NCBI GenBank assembly: GCA_020086605.1
Contig: JACBWW010000047.1
Coordinates: 291,995 to 355,994, forward strand
From: Lanius collurio
Taxonomy: Eukaryota > Chordata > Aves > Passeriformes > Laniidae
Direction: 5' to 3'
DNA length: 64,000 nucleotides
Under the pieces are notes generated by a model. It did not search any database. It was given only the letters and a program-made list of their open reading frames with translations, and was not told the DNA's origin. Positions 50,891 to 64,000 of this stretch are shown in pieces. Position 1 is the stretch's first letter; each line of letters opens with the position of its first letter. The position numbers and the translations under genes were made by a program.

Positions 50891-53800
50891 AGGTGAATTC
50901 TTGGGGTTTGTATTTTTAAGGAGCCTCTGTAAGTGCTATTTGTATAATATTGGTACAGCTTTTTTTCTGAGACTGAGTATGTCCTTAGCTCTCACTCAAC
51001 TGAGAAAAGTCAACCTTAAACCTGATGCAGGCAAGCAGCAATACCAAGTGGTCTCTCAGCCTGGAACTGAGAGTTGTGAGCTGGGCTTTAAGTGCCTGGA
51101 TCCAGCTGAGTTAGCATTTGTTGGTTTAGGGTTTTGCAGGATAGTTATCCCATTTTATTTTCAATAAAGTGTCCTTCTGCTTAGTGAAGACACAGTTCAT
51201 CCTTTCTGTGCCCATCTATCCTGGCTTAAGGCAGGCATCAGCGCAGATGATAAACCTCAGCTGCAGGAAGCCCTCATTTCCCTTTGTTCTTTCTTCTCTT
51301 TATTTTAAATGTTGAGGTTTTCAAAGGCTTCTATAGGCTTATCTGTTAAACACTCATTACCATAATCTTAACAGAGAATGACACAATATGAAAGAAAAAC
51401 AATCCATCCTTTCTGTAGCAATACAATGCTATCACCTCTGTCCCAGGATAAGTCACCCCTTACAGTTTTCCACAGACCTTTTGTCTCTACTATTTAGAAC
51501 AACTTCAAGGGAAATATCTTAAGGAACCTAAAAGCAGCTGAGCACAGAGAAATCTGCTGGCAAATGCCTATCACCAACATACAAAATAAAACTCAAATTT
51601 GTATCTCTTAATGATGTACAGTTGATATAAGACTAAATCCTCTCTTAGGAATTCCCATCTAGTTAAGGTGAAATTGCCAAAGTGTTTTCTTTAAGCATGC
51701 CCCGGGTACTTTAGCTACTTTTTCCATGTTGCATTCCCCTCCTCAGGTGTGGGTGTAAACCAGGATCAGCACTTATTATTGAACAGTATTAACTGACAGG
51801 TCATAAACAACTCTTCAATATATTTCAATGAGGTAATGATACATGAGGTCTTAGCAAATCATTCAATAAAATCATCATGCTGTGCATGTTAACTTTAGAG
51901 TAATACCCCACTCACAGAGGGCAGAAAGGAAAAGAGTCATTAATGAAGGAAAATTTAAAATATTTACTCCTTTTTCTGTCAGAATTAACTTGCCTTGTAT
52001 AACTCACCAGGAGAATCTAAGCCTTTCCAATTCTTGGTTTTCTACTTCTTCACCACACTATAAACTAACCAACAATCTTGCCCTCTTTATAAGTGGCTGC
52101 TGCATGTTTTCTCCTGCTTCTTATGTTCTTACACTTTTCAAGACTTGAAAATCAGTGGTACCTTTGGGCATGGACCACATTTACTCAAATTTGTTAGGGG
52201 AAAGATTAAATTGCTTCTGCAGATTAAAATTTTTAAAGAGAATGAGTTTACTAAATTTTATTACACCTTTTTCACATACACCACCTAAGTTATTTTATTT
52301 TTTTTAAATTCTGCTTCTATTTGACAGGACACTCAAAAAAGTTTTCATTTGCATTTTTTGTGAAAAGAGAGACCAGTTTGATGACTGGCATAAGTGGAAA
52401 ATTGAAAGAGCAGGCATTTTGATAATTCCTCTATCTTGGAATATAAGAACCACTCTTGTACTTTTTTCATGGTTATGCTACATTAAGGAAAATTATTGTT
52501 CAGTGTACTCTGAAATCTTCCGTTAATTTTAATGGAAATGTGAGTGGAAACATTTTGGAAAACCTTGAACCTAGTCAATATTTTTCTCAACATTGAAACT
52601 GTCTTATACATTCCTAAATGAATTAAATGTAATTATATGGAACATGCTCAAACATGGATTATCATTCTTTCTGTTAGATTCTGTTTAGAAAATAAATCCC
52701 TCATACTTCTTTTAAATGCTGTAGATTGGACCAAAATAGCACCAGGTTTTTTGCTTTATGTTAAATGTTATATGACCATTTCAACTGAAAATGCATCATG
52801 AAATTTACAGTAATAGGGTTGTCTTTGTGGTTGAAAAACATTCTGCATTCTGATATATTTTAATGAATATTTTGAAAAACTCAGAGACTAATTTAGATTT
52901 TCTCTGACATTTCATAAGTGCTTCATTAGAGTAATGTTTCTTTCAGTATTGGCAGGCATTCTTGAAACTGAGTTAATGAATAAACATGGCAACAGTCACT
53001 TAAAATTATTTACATCCTTGTCCCTGTAAACATCTATACATTCAGCAACAACCAGAAGACAAGGCCAATTCAGGGAAGCTGCTCTGGGGAGAGATTAGGG
53101 GCAAACAATGCTGATTTCAGAGATCAGAATTAAGAACAAAATCTGTAAATGTCCCTTGCACAACAGTAACAACCACAACATAAAGATCAGCAGGACCCTC
53201 TCAGCAAAGTGGGAATGACAACAGGACACCAAACTTGAGGACTTTCAAGCCGTGATATTCAAGACAATATTGATGCCTAGAGGTGGCCATCTAAAAACCC
53301 AAGGCATCAATATAAACCCTCTATTTTTCCCTGTATGGCCCCAATATTTCTACTAAAGCAGTGATAAGACCTGAACAAACAAATTTGTATTGCCTGCAGG
53401 CTCTCTGCTGCAGCTTCCCTTTGGAATAATGGCCACAGAGTGTGCTGTGAGGCACACAAAAAGGTAGGAAGTTTTCCTCAGCAGCTGCAGAGGTCACTAA
53501 GCCTGCTAACACTGTGACTTTGGAAGGTACACACTTCTGACTGACAGGAAGCACAGATGGATTGGAAGATCTCAGACTGACAGGCACTGCAGACTGGATG
53601 GAATTAGACAGTAAGGCACTCTAGCAGTAGTAGAAAAGCAAATCAAAGTTGTATGCAATAAGGAAATATTAATATAAGTTGCAGATTACTTTTTTTTGGA
53701 GGCAGAGACAGAAACAGCAATGAAGAAGCATGGCTCCTAGGCAACTTTATTTCAAGTCTTAAAAAGCAGCTAAGAGATTTTTTTCTTCACAATACTAGTG

Positions 53801-56800
53801 CTCCCATCGCTATTTTTGCTTCTTCTTCCATCTTGATGGGGTTAAGAAAGTCAAAGTTAAAAATTCAAAATGGTGTTGGTTGTTGAAAGTGTACCTTTTA
53901 TTGCAATCACACTTAAGTACATAACACTACAGGATTTTTATTTGTATTTAGTCAGTATTTTGTATCAAGTGAAGTAAAGCATTTTCAGGATCTCCACAGC
54001 AGTGCCTTGGGTTTAATATTGGGGAGATTGTTTTATATAATGGCATAAATGACTTCAGGATCAAGGTAGTAGCCTTGCACTTCTTTTTTCCCAATTTTGC
54101 TTTGATTTATCAAATTTTTCTTGAGGTCTACACATTTTTGTGTTTTGTTGCAGTTTTACACGCAAGAGAAAACACAAAGTCTGTATATGGAGGGTTCTGG
54201 CATTGTCCCACCTAGTTCCTAACCCCACTTCTTTAGGCTGCACATGGGCTCTTGCTGAATAGACTTAAGTGCTTTTTCCCAGTTCCAGCAGTGGGGGATG
54301 ATCCCCTGCCATCTTGTTACACAAGTTCATAGGAAGAGCTAGGATTTCAACTGCTCAGCTGGAGTTTATCTACACTGTCATTAACTTGTGTAAAAACAGA
54401 TTTTACATTTAAGGTGGAATAGATATTTCAGATTAACCCTTTTTGCTGATTCTCACAATAGAAAAGTAGCGGGTTTTAATCCAGTTCAGAGTCTGAAGTG
54501 AGAGCAAAGATTTTTAAGTTCTAGAATAAGAGTTAACAATCTGTTCCTTCCTGTGGATGATCGCCTTAGATTCCTTACCTGATTAACTCTTCAGTGACAG
54601 GTTGCTACTACTCTTTCTCCATTTCAAATTGCTTCCAATCCAGCTAAAATCCCCCTTGCCATTGCAGGGAGCATGTAAATATTTACTGTCATTTTTTTGT
54701 CTGTGCAAGTTTTGTATTTAAAATAAACCTTTTCCAGAACTCCCCATAATGATGGTCCCAAATTACTAAACAGGCATTTTTTCTTAAGCTCATGTTATTT
54801 TCTACCGTGGCTACTGTATTTCATTCATCCCTTCCAGAGAAGTAAATCCATCCCTATATATGGAATCTGCTTTCAGCAACTGCAGTTTGCTGCTTTTCTG
54901 ATGGATATTAACACTGCATCAGAGAGGTGTGACACTGGTTTCTAAAAAAAGCTCCAAACAAACAGCAGTGCTGTTTAAAGTGGTAGGGGTTTCCTAGTTT
55001 AAAAGGTTTTTGGCTAGAAATTGAAGAGTACCTGTCATGGAAGGTGTTCTGAACAAGATTGTACTTGATTATCTTCGTGGTTTGAGACTGCCCACATTAG
55101 ATTTGGGAATTTAACATGTAAGTTGTTGTGTCAGGAATGAACCATGATGGACTCCAGGGCACTGGTGGGTAATGGGATATGAATTTTGTGACCTACATGA
55201 AAAGTGCTGATAGAGAAAAGGATTTTTGATTGCAAAGAGACAAAATATTTCGTGATCTTTTGACAGAACACAAATTCTTACATTGTTAACCAAATTAAGT
55301 GCTGTATTTAGAAGTTTGTTCTAAATCTTTTGTTCCTTTTTAAAGATCTACTTTAAAATGAAAAATGCTATTTTGAACAAATCTGCATTCAATATGGAAA
55401 CATTTCTTGTAAAATTCCCTCCTTTGACTGAAATTATTTGCCAAATTCAAATACTTTTAGCTTCCTGAAATGATAATGAGTGACAAATTTCCAACTCTAC
55501 AAATAAAAGAGTTTGCCCATCTCTTTGCTAAATACTTTGAAACTCAGTACAAAATACAGATAATTGCACTTCCTGTGAGTTCATCTCTATAATTAATTAG
55601 GTAGTAAAGATGGGCATGAGTCCCAAACCTGAATCAAGGCAGCCTGAGGTTTTTAGCATGGTTCAGTACCACGACAGAGATACCTCCAGGTTTTCTGGAC
55701 TTCTTTTCTTTTTTTTTTTTGGTCCATAATTAAGAGTTTTTCTGTTAACAAACCTGAGATTCTCATGTAATCACGTCACTGGCTGTAGGTGCTGGCTTTG
55801 AAATCTTGGGTATGTTGTGTTTTCCTCCTGATTTAGCTCTAGCAATAGCCAAGATAAGTTATCCAAACAAATATTTTGTGCAACTGTCTGGTACAGTTAC
55901 TTGCACTCTACAAAAGAGCAGCCACATGAAATTTGTGTGCAATCAGATCAGCTCCTTCCACTGCCTGTCTGCATGAGATAGGGAAGATTTATGGTGATTT
56001 GTTGCTCTACAGAAAGCTGATTTGAGCATATTCATGCAGAGAAACTGGAAGTGGAAATCAAATTGAAAGGATGGGCCTTGACCAGGGGAAAGTTTTTAAA
56101 AGCACAGTTTAGAACTCTTCAGAAGATGATTTTGCACTCCCAAACCATTTCAGGAAGTCTATCCTTCACCCAGGAAAATTATTATTTCCCTCTAAAATGT
56201 GCAGAAATGATGCTGTCAGTACAAAAAGCAGGTGGCCTGAACAAGCTTGGATGCATGTAATCAGAGGTTCCCCAAGGCCTCTCATATCTTTGCACAGTTA
56301 ATCATCAGGTAGAGTTTGTTAGAAGGCCCTTGGGCATCTGTAGATGCTGATTTTAATTCCCAAGTATATGAGGTCAGAGCTGTATCAAAAAAAAATACAT
56401 CCCCAAAAAATTAAAATCATTACCAACATATTTAGCTACTTTACATGCATCCTTGCTTCATGAATAGGCTCTGTTATCCAATATCACCAGTGCTATTTTG
56501 TCCCCAGAGCTGTGGTCTTTTGAGGAGGCTGCTCTGAATTTCTAAAATCCTATTTGGTACATATCGACTTTATTGATGTCTGGCTGATGCCTTCCCATGC
56601 AAAGAAATACACCTTGAATGGGATTTGTTCTGCTCTAGTGTTAAGAAAAGCAGGCAGAGCTTAGTTTCATGATTCATTTTCTTTCTGCTTTTGACTGCAC
56701 TAGTAAACCATATACATAAATAAAAACTGTAACCTAAATTCCCCTGTAAATTTTTAGTCTCTCCTCTAAGGACATATTTCTGTGTATCTTAAATTGTAGT

Positions 56801-57661
56801 TGTAAGTAGGTAAATCAGCCTGTCAGCAAGACACAAAACTACTATCCCAAATTTCAACACTGAGTTTGGTACCTTAGAGGCAAGGCCGCCATCTGAGAAT
56901 TTACAAAAAGGTTAATGAGAAATAAAGGCCCAAACTCCACAGAAAGGTTACAAGATGGACAAAAACAAGAGGGGAACATTGATACAGAATTTTGCTTAAG
57001 TGAGAGGCAACAGAGAGCTGATAATTTTAAAGACAACTCACAGCTAAGGTACTAAGAGGGGTGACCCTTTCTTGATTTGTGAATTTGCCCTCATACAAGG
57101 AGCTGAGTATTTTAAGACATATTTCCCAGTAGTCTAGATGTGAAAAATATCATCAGGAAGAGTGGAATATTAGAAGCCAGACTAAATAAATCTGCAATGA
57201 TTTTATTGCAAAGGATTCCAAATTAGTCTCCAAAATATCTAAGTGGCAGAAGAATCATAAAATAAAATTTAAAACCTGTTCAAAGTAAATGCCTCTGATA
57301 GCATTCTTAATCACATAGCTGCACTATTTAAAAACAATTCTGTAAGAAACTGGGGTGTTTTTTACATGATTGGAGTATTCAAAACTGGTGAGTAGTACAA
57401 CTAAATCTTTTCTAAATTAGATCCTTATAGATTTACAATGGATGTCTCTCTCAATAGAGGTTGCCATGGTTACAGCACAATTCTGTGTGGAGCACACTTT
57501 CATCACAAACTGTTACACATTTATATACAAATAGTTTGGGCACATTTTTCCGACTTCTTTCTAAATGAGGACTACAAGGATAGCCTTGAAGGAAAATTCC
57601 ATATTTGTGCCTGAGCTCAGTGATGGTCCAGCTGCACCCAGAGTCAGCAGATAATTCAGAC
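50891..57661. other. Unannotated DNA, no supported gene
   Basis: About 6.8 kb without a recognisable gene or repeat family. An AATAAA lies at about 51163-51168, some 280 bp after the donor-like site at 50884, but nothing links the two. Several T-rich runs occur, the longest around 55706-55720. Confidence 0.5.
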
Positions 57662-57673
57662 GGGGGGGGGGGG
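57662..57673. repeat. G12 homopolymer
   Basis: Twelve consecutive G, the longest G run in the window and rare in vertebrate DNA. Runs like this can form quadruplex structures between strands and are error-prone in sequencing and assembly. Confidence 0.95.
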
Positions 57674-57760
57674 CCTCAAGAGGTCTTTAATCACAAATCC
57701 TGTTCAAAGCAGAGTCAGCTCTCAGATAAGACCAGGTTACCTGGGGCTTTATGCAGATGA
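57674..57760 (-). mobile_element. Possible LTR fragment, - strand, weak
   Basis: Read on the - strand, this has a CATAAAG box (57747-57753), then about 55 bases later an ATTAAA polyadenylation-type hexamer (57686-57691), followed by a 'gacctcttgaggc' block and a C12 run. The spacing resembles the promoter-R-polyadenylation order of a short retroviral LTR. It also contains the perfect odd palindrome CCAGGTTACCTGG (57732-57744). I could not place ends, a family or a target duplication, so this remains a suggestion. Confidence 0.22.
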
Positions 57761-60700
57761 ATTTTGGAAACCTCCGAGGTTGGAAAGAGCCCAGCTTTTC
57801 CTGGGCAACAGCCTTGTGTGCAAGAGAGGCCAATGCTCCTTGGAAAACATTCCCTCCTTCCTTCCTATGGCTGGGGTAGAAGGCACTTTTGTATAATCTA
57901 AGGAGAAAGACCTCACTGACTTAGTCAGCTTTGCTCTCCAGGCCTGCAATGAGCCTCCCTTTTCACATTCCTGCTCACACTGTGAAATACAAGCAGCTTC
58001 CTCTGGTCCCCTTTCCTGCAGTGGTGCTCAAAGGTAATTTCAAAAGCATCCCTGTGTAAAGACAAATGTTTGCCGAGTGCTCAGTTGTCCTGCTGAGGAG
58101 GTGTTATCAAAACAAGTCTTTTCTTTGTTACTCTGCTGCATATTTTTTGCTCTGGTTGCATCAGAGTGTGCCATAGTTACTGAACAGAGTGGTAGCTCCT
58201 GTACAATTTCATGTCACAAAATTCCCAGGGTTCAGAGGTCATCTTGCTTTTCAGTGTGGGTACTGGATGATTTGTCAATGTTTGAGGTAAAATTCCACAT
58301 CTAACACCCACCTATCTAGTTTGATTAAACAGCCTTCATGGTTGTCAGTGTCTGCACAAGTCTTTTATAAAAAATTCATATTAAAGTCCTGAGGATTAGT
58401 TTGGGTACAGGCTTCATGCTGTAATTTGAGGTTCAAATAGGAAATTTTCCATAATTCTACTTTATGATTCCAAGGAGAAATTGAAAACAAAGTTAAAAAA
58501 AAAATATGAAGCTGACAACTCTTATGTGGTACTTTCATTAACTGATTGCAATACTCTGGGAAGATATTTTGTTTGACTTTTGCTCAGTGAATTCCACCAC
58601 CAGTAAGCCACAAGGAATGGAGTCACTCAATAAGATTTCATTGTGTCTACCTGCAATGGACTGTCTCCAAGTAGCCAGAAAATAAGCTTGTTGGGTTGCT
58701 TTTTGAGATATGGAAAGTGTGAGGGGGATCTCTGGTGCTGTACAGGGTGGAGAGTGGCAACATTTATTGGAGTGGACAAGTGTTCTTAGAGTAATACAAG
58801 GTTATAGCATTTACAAATTATCTGATAGCCTGCCAGTTGTTCAGTGCCATCTTGCTGGAAGCAAGCCACTAATCCTCTTCTTCATTCACTCTTCCATGAT
58901 ATCTTTAGCTCCTGTAATGGGTTTCTCCACTTGTATAGGCTCAGGCATAGCTGATTGGAATATTACTTCTGATATAATTCTGCAACTCTGAGAAAGAGGA
59001 AGTACAATTTTTTTTCACCAGTTTGATAAATTCAAAAATAAACCAGCCTTTTAAATCACTGACTGTGATTCTCATGTGACTAATTTCGCTCAAGGCTTCT
59101 TGGCACAGTTTAGGAGACAAGGCAAAATTGGTTTTTTTTCTTTTTCCCTTGCTGGTCTCTTATAAGCAACATAAATTAGAAAAACCTGCACGAAGCATAA
59201 ACTCTCCTCTGAATCTGAAACAAATTTTCAACATACGATTATTGATGGTTTAATTGCAAGTACATCTCAGATGCAAGAAGGAAATGTAAGTTTCCAAACA
59301 TACTGACATGAAATAGAAATCAGGCCCCAGTGCTGTCTCTGTCTACTACCAGATATCCCTGTTGAAATTTCTGCCTATTTACAACCATGTCTACAACCAA
59401 ACACCTGAGCACTTAATGCAATTTTTTCTTACAAAACTGTTATGAGCAACCCTGCTCTTAATAAAGCCCTTGGAATTCATTTTGTCGCTGTTTAAGTTTG
59501 TCCTTTGTTCCTCTTCAGGGTTTTTTAAAATAATTTTTGAAACATTACAAACTAAGGCTGCTTATCACTCACTCCAACTCCAACAAAAGCCTTCACTGTG
59601 TGAAACATGGTGTTTTCTACCCGTCTGCACAGCATGCACAGCTCTTTCCTCATGTTCATCCAGAAAGAAACATTGACTTTGTTGTTTATTATGAGGGGTT
59701 TTCAAAATATGCTCTGGTCAGCTCTGTGAATGATTATTTCAAAATAAAACTCTAAGCTTATTTAATGATCTCTCTGTTGGAACTATTGTTAATTGGCTCT
59801 GGTTCGTCTGCTTTAATGTCTTTCAGAACCTTCCAGTAGGGTAGAGAGGGTTTTACTGGAGTTATTTTCTTTATCATTCAGCAATTGAAAAATCTAATCA
59901 CTACTAAAAATCTTCTGGGCTTTTATTAAGTTAGGTCTGATTTATGTAATTTGCCATAAAGTTCATTTAAGACTTCATTAATTTTTCACCAATCTGTAAC
60001 AGTCTTATCACTGCTATTTTCATTAGCTTAGATAAAATTAACTAGGTTTGACTTTTTAAATTTGGGGGCAAGTAATTTACCTGCCCTATCACCACTTTCA
60101 TAATAATTACATTTTGCTTTGTCAGATGTGAAATGGTTCTCTTCTTATCCATCAGTTCCAGCGATTAGGATCCCATATTTCAGACCAATTGCTTGTACTG
60201 ACACCTTGATCTCAGCAGTTTTTGTTCTCATTAGCTGACTGAATCTTTAGTCTTTCCTTTTTTCAAGAGAATCACTGGGTTTGAGATTTCTAATGCTAAA
60301 AAGACATGGAAAATTTCCATTGCCCTGCAGCTCAACCATGAACCCTGAAGGGATTGATACAAACTTGGATTTTACTTGTATTTGTCCATCTGCCTTTCCT
60401 AGACCTCGGTGGTCCTTTCTTGGAACAAGGAAATATGAAAATACTGCAGAGGTATGTTTCATGTCAGGCACAACCCAGGGTGTTTTGTAAAATAGGGTTT
60501 TTTAACCATTTTCTCTCTGAAATTTTTTCCACTCCCTCATGCACCATCATCTGCGCTACACCAACACCCATTTGCACTTGACTTCAAAGATCAGCCAGTG
60601 ATTTCCATAAGGATTGTCATTCCAGCACTTGTTGGAATGCTGGACCCATTAATGGCCTGGCAGAGCAGCTGGACCGTTCTGTTATATGGACCAATGCCCA

Positions 60701-63700
60701 CCAAACTGACCAAATCTACTAGGTCATGACCTTTTTCATTCAATAATCTAAAAATGGCTACAAGAAAAGTACAATAAAAGCATTTTCAAAGGAAAAATTA
60801 AGCCAGTACCCACTTTTTCCTCCAGCACTAGCGCTCAGTAGGAATTTTCTCTAAAATGTATCAATACCAACTGCAGAAGAAACATGATCTTGCAAGAGAA
60901 ACCCTGTTTCATTCAGAATTACTGATACATATTTTAGAGTCTCCTCCTTGGCTGGTTTCTCTTTGCACTTATATTTGATAGAGTAAAGCAGCTGTGTAAA
61001 AACCACCAGTGGTATTTGTAGGATACCCCTGAGCCTTCTGCCACCACATTATTTGGGGTCCTTTGTGCCAAAGGAATGTTTCAATGCACAGAGCAGAGCA
61101 ATGCACTTGGTAGGCACAGGGAATGTTTGAGACATTCGAGTGAACTCTGTCACAGACACAGGGACCTGACCAATATGTGTGGTGTCTCTAATACCTCCTG
61201 TTCAGTGGTCTTAAAGCCACCTTTGTGAGGATTTTGATCAGCTCTCCATTTGAAGGGCTTCTGGGATGCCCAGGTGAATCTGGTTCACACAGTGATTTTA
61301 AAATTGTGTCACATGTAGTTTTTTACTAAAGAGAAGGCATGCAGAGAGGTTAAGAAGGAGCCTTTGCACACATTTTAAACTCTGCTTTGAAGCAGGAATG
61401 TGTTCTGACATTTAACTGAGATTTTATTCAGAGGTATATCCCTTAAAATTTATTTAGTAGTAAAAGAGAAAAAGCTTCTCAGCTACCCACACTTCTGACT
61501 TTTCCCTCTCAAAAGCTGAGAAACTGTGAATATATTTTATTTGTAACTCTCATGATTGTTACAAATAGTGCTCTCATTCTGCACAACTTGGAAAGACTGG
61601 AAAAGTCTGTTTCAGAATGGGAAAGAGACTCGCCAGCCTTCTGATCCCAGTCTCTGGAGATCCTCTGCTCTAAAGTGCAAACTCTTCTAGTAGCTACTCA
61701 TAATTCCCCACACATTAAAATTAAATTAGACTTCATTTAATATCTAAATTAAAATATCTTGTTCTATTTGTGGTTCTTGGTTAATTTTCTTAAAGCTATT
61801 GTTCCAATTTTCAGTTTTTCTCTAAATTAGCAATATTTCCTCCTCAGATTTCTCCGAAGAGGAAAGCCCTGTATATGCACCAAGCAACATTAACTCCAAT
61901 GGGAACAGGAGCTTGCTCACACAGAACTCACAGGTTTGATGACAAAGATTTAACCTTCTGACAGTGATCATGTCAGATGAATTAACCTGCCTGCAAGGAA
62001 ATTGCAGAACTAGGATTTCTTATTGTATAATTGAAAGTTTGAGTTCATAAAGATGAAAAGAAAACTAAACAAATTACTTCTCTCTTCTTCTGTTTTCTTG
62101 GAAGTGGGATTTTCTGTTGTTTCATTACTTTTTCTAACTCAAAGGTAAAACAATAACATTATTGAGATAAATTCCTAATGTCAGAGACTGAAAGAATCTG
62201 TCACTCTGCAATGAAAAATAAGCAATTTTAGCTTTGCAATGAAAAGGTAATTAAATTCTTCTCAGAAAAATACAGTTTTAGGAATACCTTTTTGTAATGC
62301 CCTTGGAGCCTGATTGGAGTTGAGGGCTGAGCACCTCAAAATAAGAATTTAAAAGCTTTTTAATAGCCACCATCTTTGGCAATAAGGAATCTTGAGAGCA
62401 TCAAAAGCTGGAGAGAGCTGTCTGTGCTTTTGTCAGCTTGCAAAGACATTCCCAAAGCTCAGGACAGACATGAAAGTCATGGGAGAGGAAACAACCCCAC
62501 AGACTGAGCAGTGTTGCTCTGTGTGCTCCTTCTGATTGATTGCAGCTCTGCATCGGTTCAGCCACTCTGCAGCTGCAGTTTATCTTTTCTGATGGCCATG
62601 ACAGGGCCTGTTGCTGACCAGTTGTAGGTGAGGCCCTTTAAAAGCACTCAGTCCTTTCTGATGCACTCAACTTCATGCCTGTGATTCCTGCTGCTGCTTT
62701 TCCAAATGCCTCTCAAGATCCAAGGTAGTTGAAACCTTCTGCTTTGCTCCCAGATTGTTCTGTCACTGGGTTCCTGCCTTCCAGACCAGGGACATCTGTT
62801 GCTCTTTGCTACTCACAACTGCCCCATCAGTGCTATCTTCATCCACTTCTTCCATCCCTTACTTCTGCACTTGAAAAGCCCTCTGCCTTCAAAGAGACAC
62901 TCCTCACTATCACTGCTGTTGAAAATAGAAACATGCACAGGCTCAACCTGCACTTGTCAGCAAACTCCAGCTTAGATATCTCGCTTCTTATTTTCCTTTT
63001 CCTCAAGTGGGTATTATGCAGGTGGAGATGTGAGAGTGACCTGAGCAAGTCTCTGTTGGAGATTTTTCTATGTCCTGCATTAATCTCTTATTCCATTTTT
63101 ATACCTGTTTTCCACACAGAATGAAAATCCACGAAATTGCTTGTTCATTTCAGTCAGGTACACCCATATATGGACAAGGAGTCTTTTGGGGAATATCAAA
63201 AATGTACAGATTATTTTGAAACAAGATATATAAAGTGTGGTGTCTCATGGGAGGAGCTCTATGTTATTCACTCTGGTTGCTGGCTTAAAAGTACAGGTTC
63301 TTTTTCCAATGAACAGTTCACTTCATCCTCATGAAACTTTTGCTTGGCATTCTTCAATAACCTTATGAATATTTTAAAGTGTCTTCTACCAGCAGAACTC
63401 CTCTTACATGTTATTGCCCCTATGATCAGTTCTCAGTTTGGCAAATATCTTGCCCAGGGCAGCCATGCACTCTGTAATTCAGATAAGAACAGCAAGGGAA
63501 CACAGATCTGTCCTGTGTACGTGTAGGTTTTCCTCAGTGCTTTGTATGTTGCCTTGGTTCTGAATGTGTTTTGTGCTGGGTTGTAAGAGCAGAATAGCAC
63601 AGGACTTCCTGTGGTGTGACTTTTGTAAGAGTTAGCTACTCCCTGGTGAAAGTCAATGCATGACAATATTACACATATTCCATTAAACAAAGGCATTGTA

Positions 63701-64000
63701 TGCTGGCTCTTCACTCTCCCCTACAATTCTGTCTCACTCAACTGCAGTCAATTCTCATTGTCTATTCACAGTAGTTGTCTCTAACGAGCCTTACTAGACC
63801 ATCTCTCATTGGAGAGCCCTAGAAGTTGGTTTCACTATACAGCACCCAAGAGGGACAGTCAAAAAATAGATTCTCACAGGAATCTCCTCAACCATCAAGG
63901 AGAAATATCTTCTCTGGGAGTTGTCAAATACAAAACAAGGCACAGCTGTATGTGTAATGCTTTTCCAACTATAGGAAAAATTATATGGTATTGAAGCTGT
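57761..64000. other. Unannotated DNA, no supported gene
   Basis: About 6.2 kb with no gene, RNA or repeat family that I can recognise. AATAAA occurs near 59460-59465 after 'ctgctctt', a context sometimes seen at LTR or gene 3' ends, but no supporting sequence surrounds it. The longest frame, 131 codons at 62729-63124, lies in a slightly GC-richer patch and has no recognisable domain or signal peptide. Confidence 0.5.

Noticed and set aside
59450..59475. AATAAA in 'cttaataaagcccttgg' as an LTR or gene polyadenylation site
   Set aside because: The context is suggestive, but no promoter, LTR ends or upstream exon could be found.
62729..63124. 131-codon + strand frame
   Set aside because: No domain or homology recognised; an overlapping - strand frame is equally open, as expected in a locally GC-richer patch.
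1..64000. CRISPR arrays, bacterial operons, tRNA or rRNA genes
   Set aside because: No regularly spaced repeats with unique spacers, no ribosome-binding or operon structure, and no cloverleaf or rRNA block was recognised by eye. A tRNA scan was not possible here.

Overview
This window looks like vertebrate, most likely avian and possibly passerine, nuclear DNA from a gene-poor, AT-rich, CpG-poor region. The main evidence is its interspersed repeats. There are at least three CR1 LINE pieces of the kind that dominate bird genomes, and one stretch that reads like an avian ERVL-type solo LTR. No bacterial or viral gene organisation is present: there are no operons, no ribosome-binding sites, and no open frame longer than about 220 codons. 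I found no protein-coding gene, tRNA, rRNA or CRISPR array that I can support. The two longest open-frame stretches with any recognisable content, near 0.6-1.2 kb and 8.4-8.7 kb, are decayed CR1 reverse-transcriptase remnants.

Layout. 0.5-1.1 kb: a 5'-truncated, internally deleted CR1 on the + strand. 2.3-2.8 kb: a + strand solo LTR with a recognisable TATA box. 7.9-9.1 kb: a short CR1 3' tail on the - strand, followed about 200 bp later by an 875-bp CR1 on the + strand, in head-to-head order. 9-30 kb: unannotated unique-looking DNA. 30.64-30.75 kb: a compound (TATC)n/(TATATC)n microsatellite. 37.19-37.27 kb: a 25-bp direct duplication flanking an AT-rich core. 47.4-47.6 kb and 50.75-50.9 kb: two small CpG-bearing patches with splice-like signals. 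57.66-57.76 kb: a 12-base G run beside a possible - strand LTR fragment. 58-64 kb: again no recognisable feature.

Nothing here works together as a gene system. The window could be intergenic, or it could lie within a large intron of a gene whose exons are outside it. Sequence reading alone cannot separate these. The best leads for unrecognised function are the two CpG-bearing splice-like patches and a perfect 9-bp-arm palindrome at 29.2 kb. All of them are tentative and need cross-species alignment or RNA data. CR1, LTR and species assignments rest on remembered family consensus and not on a search.
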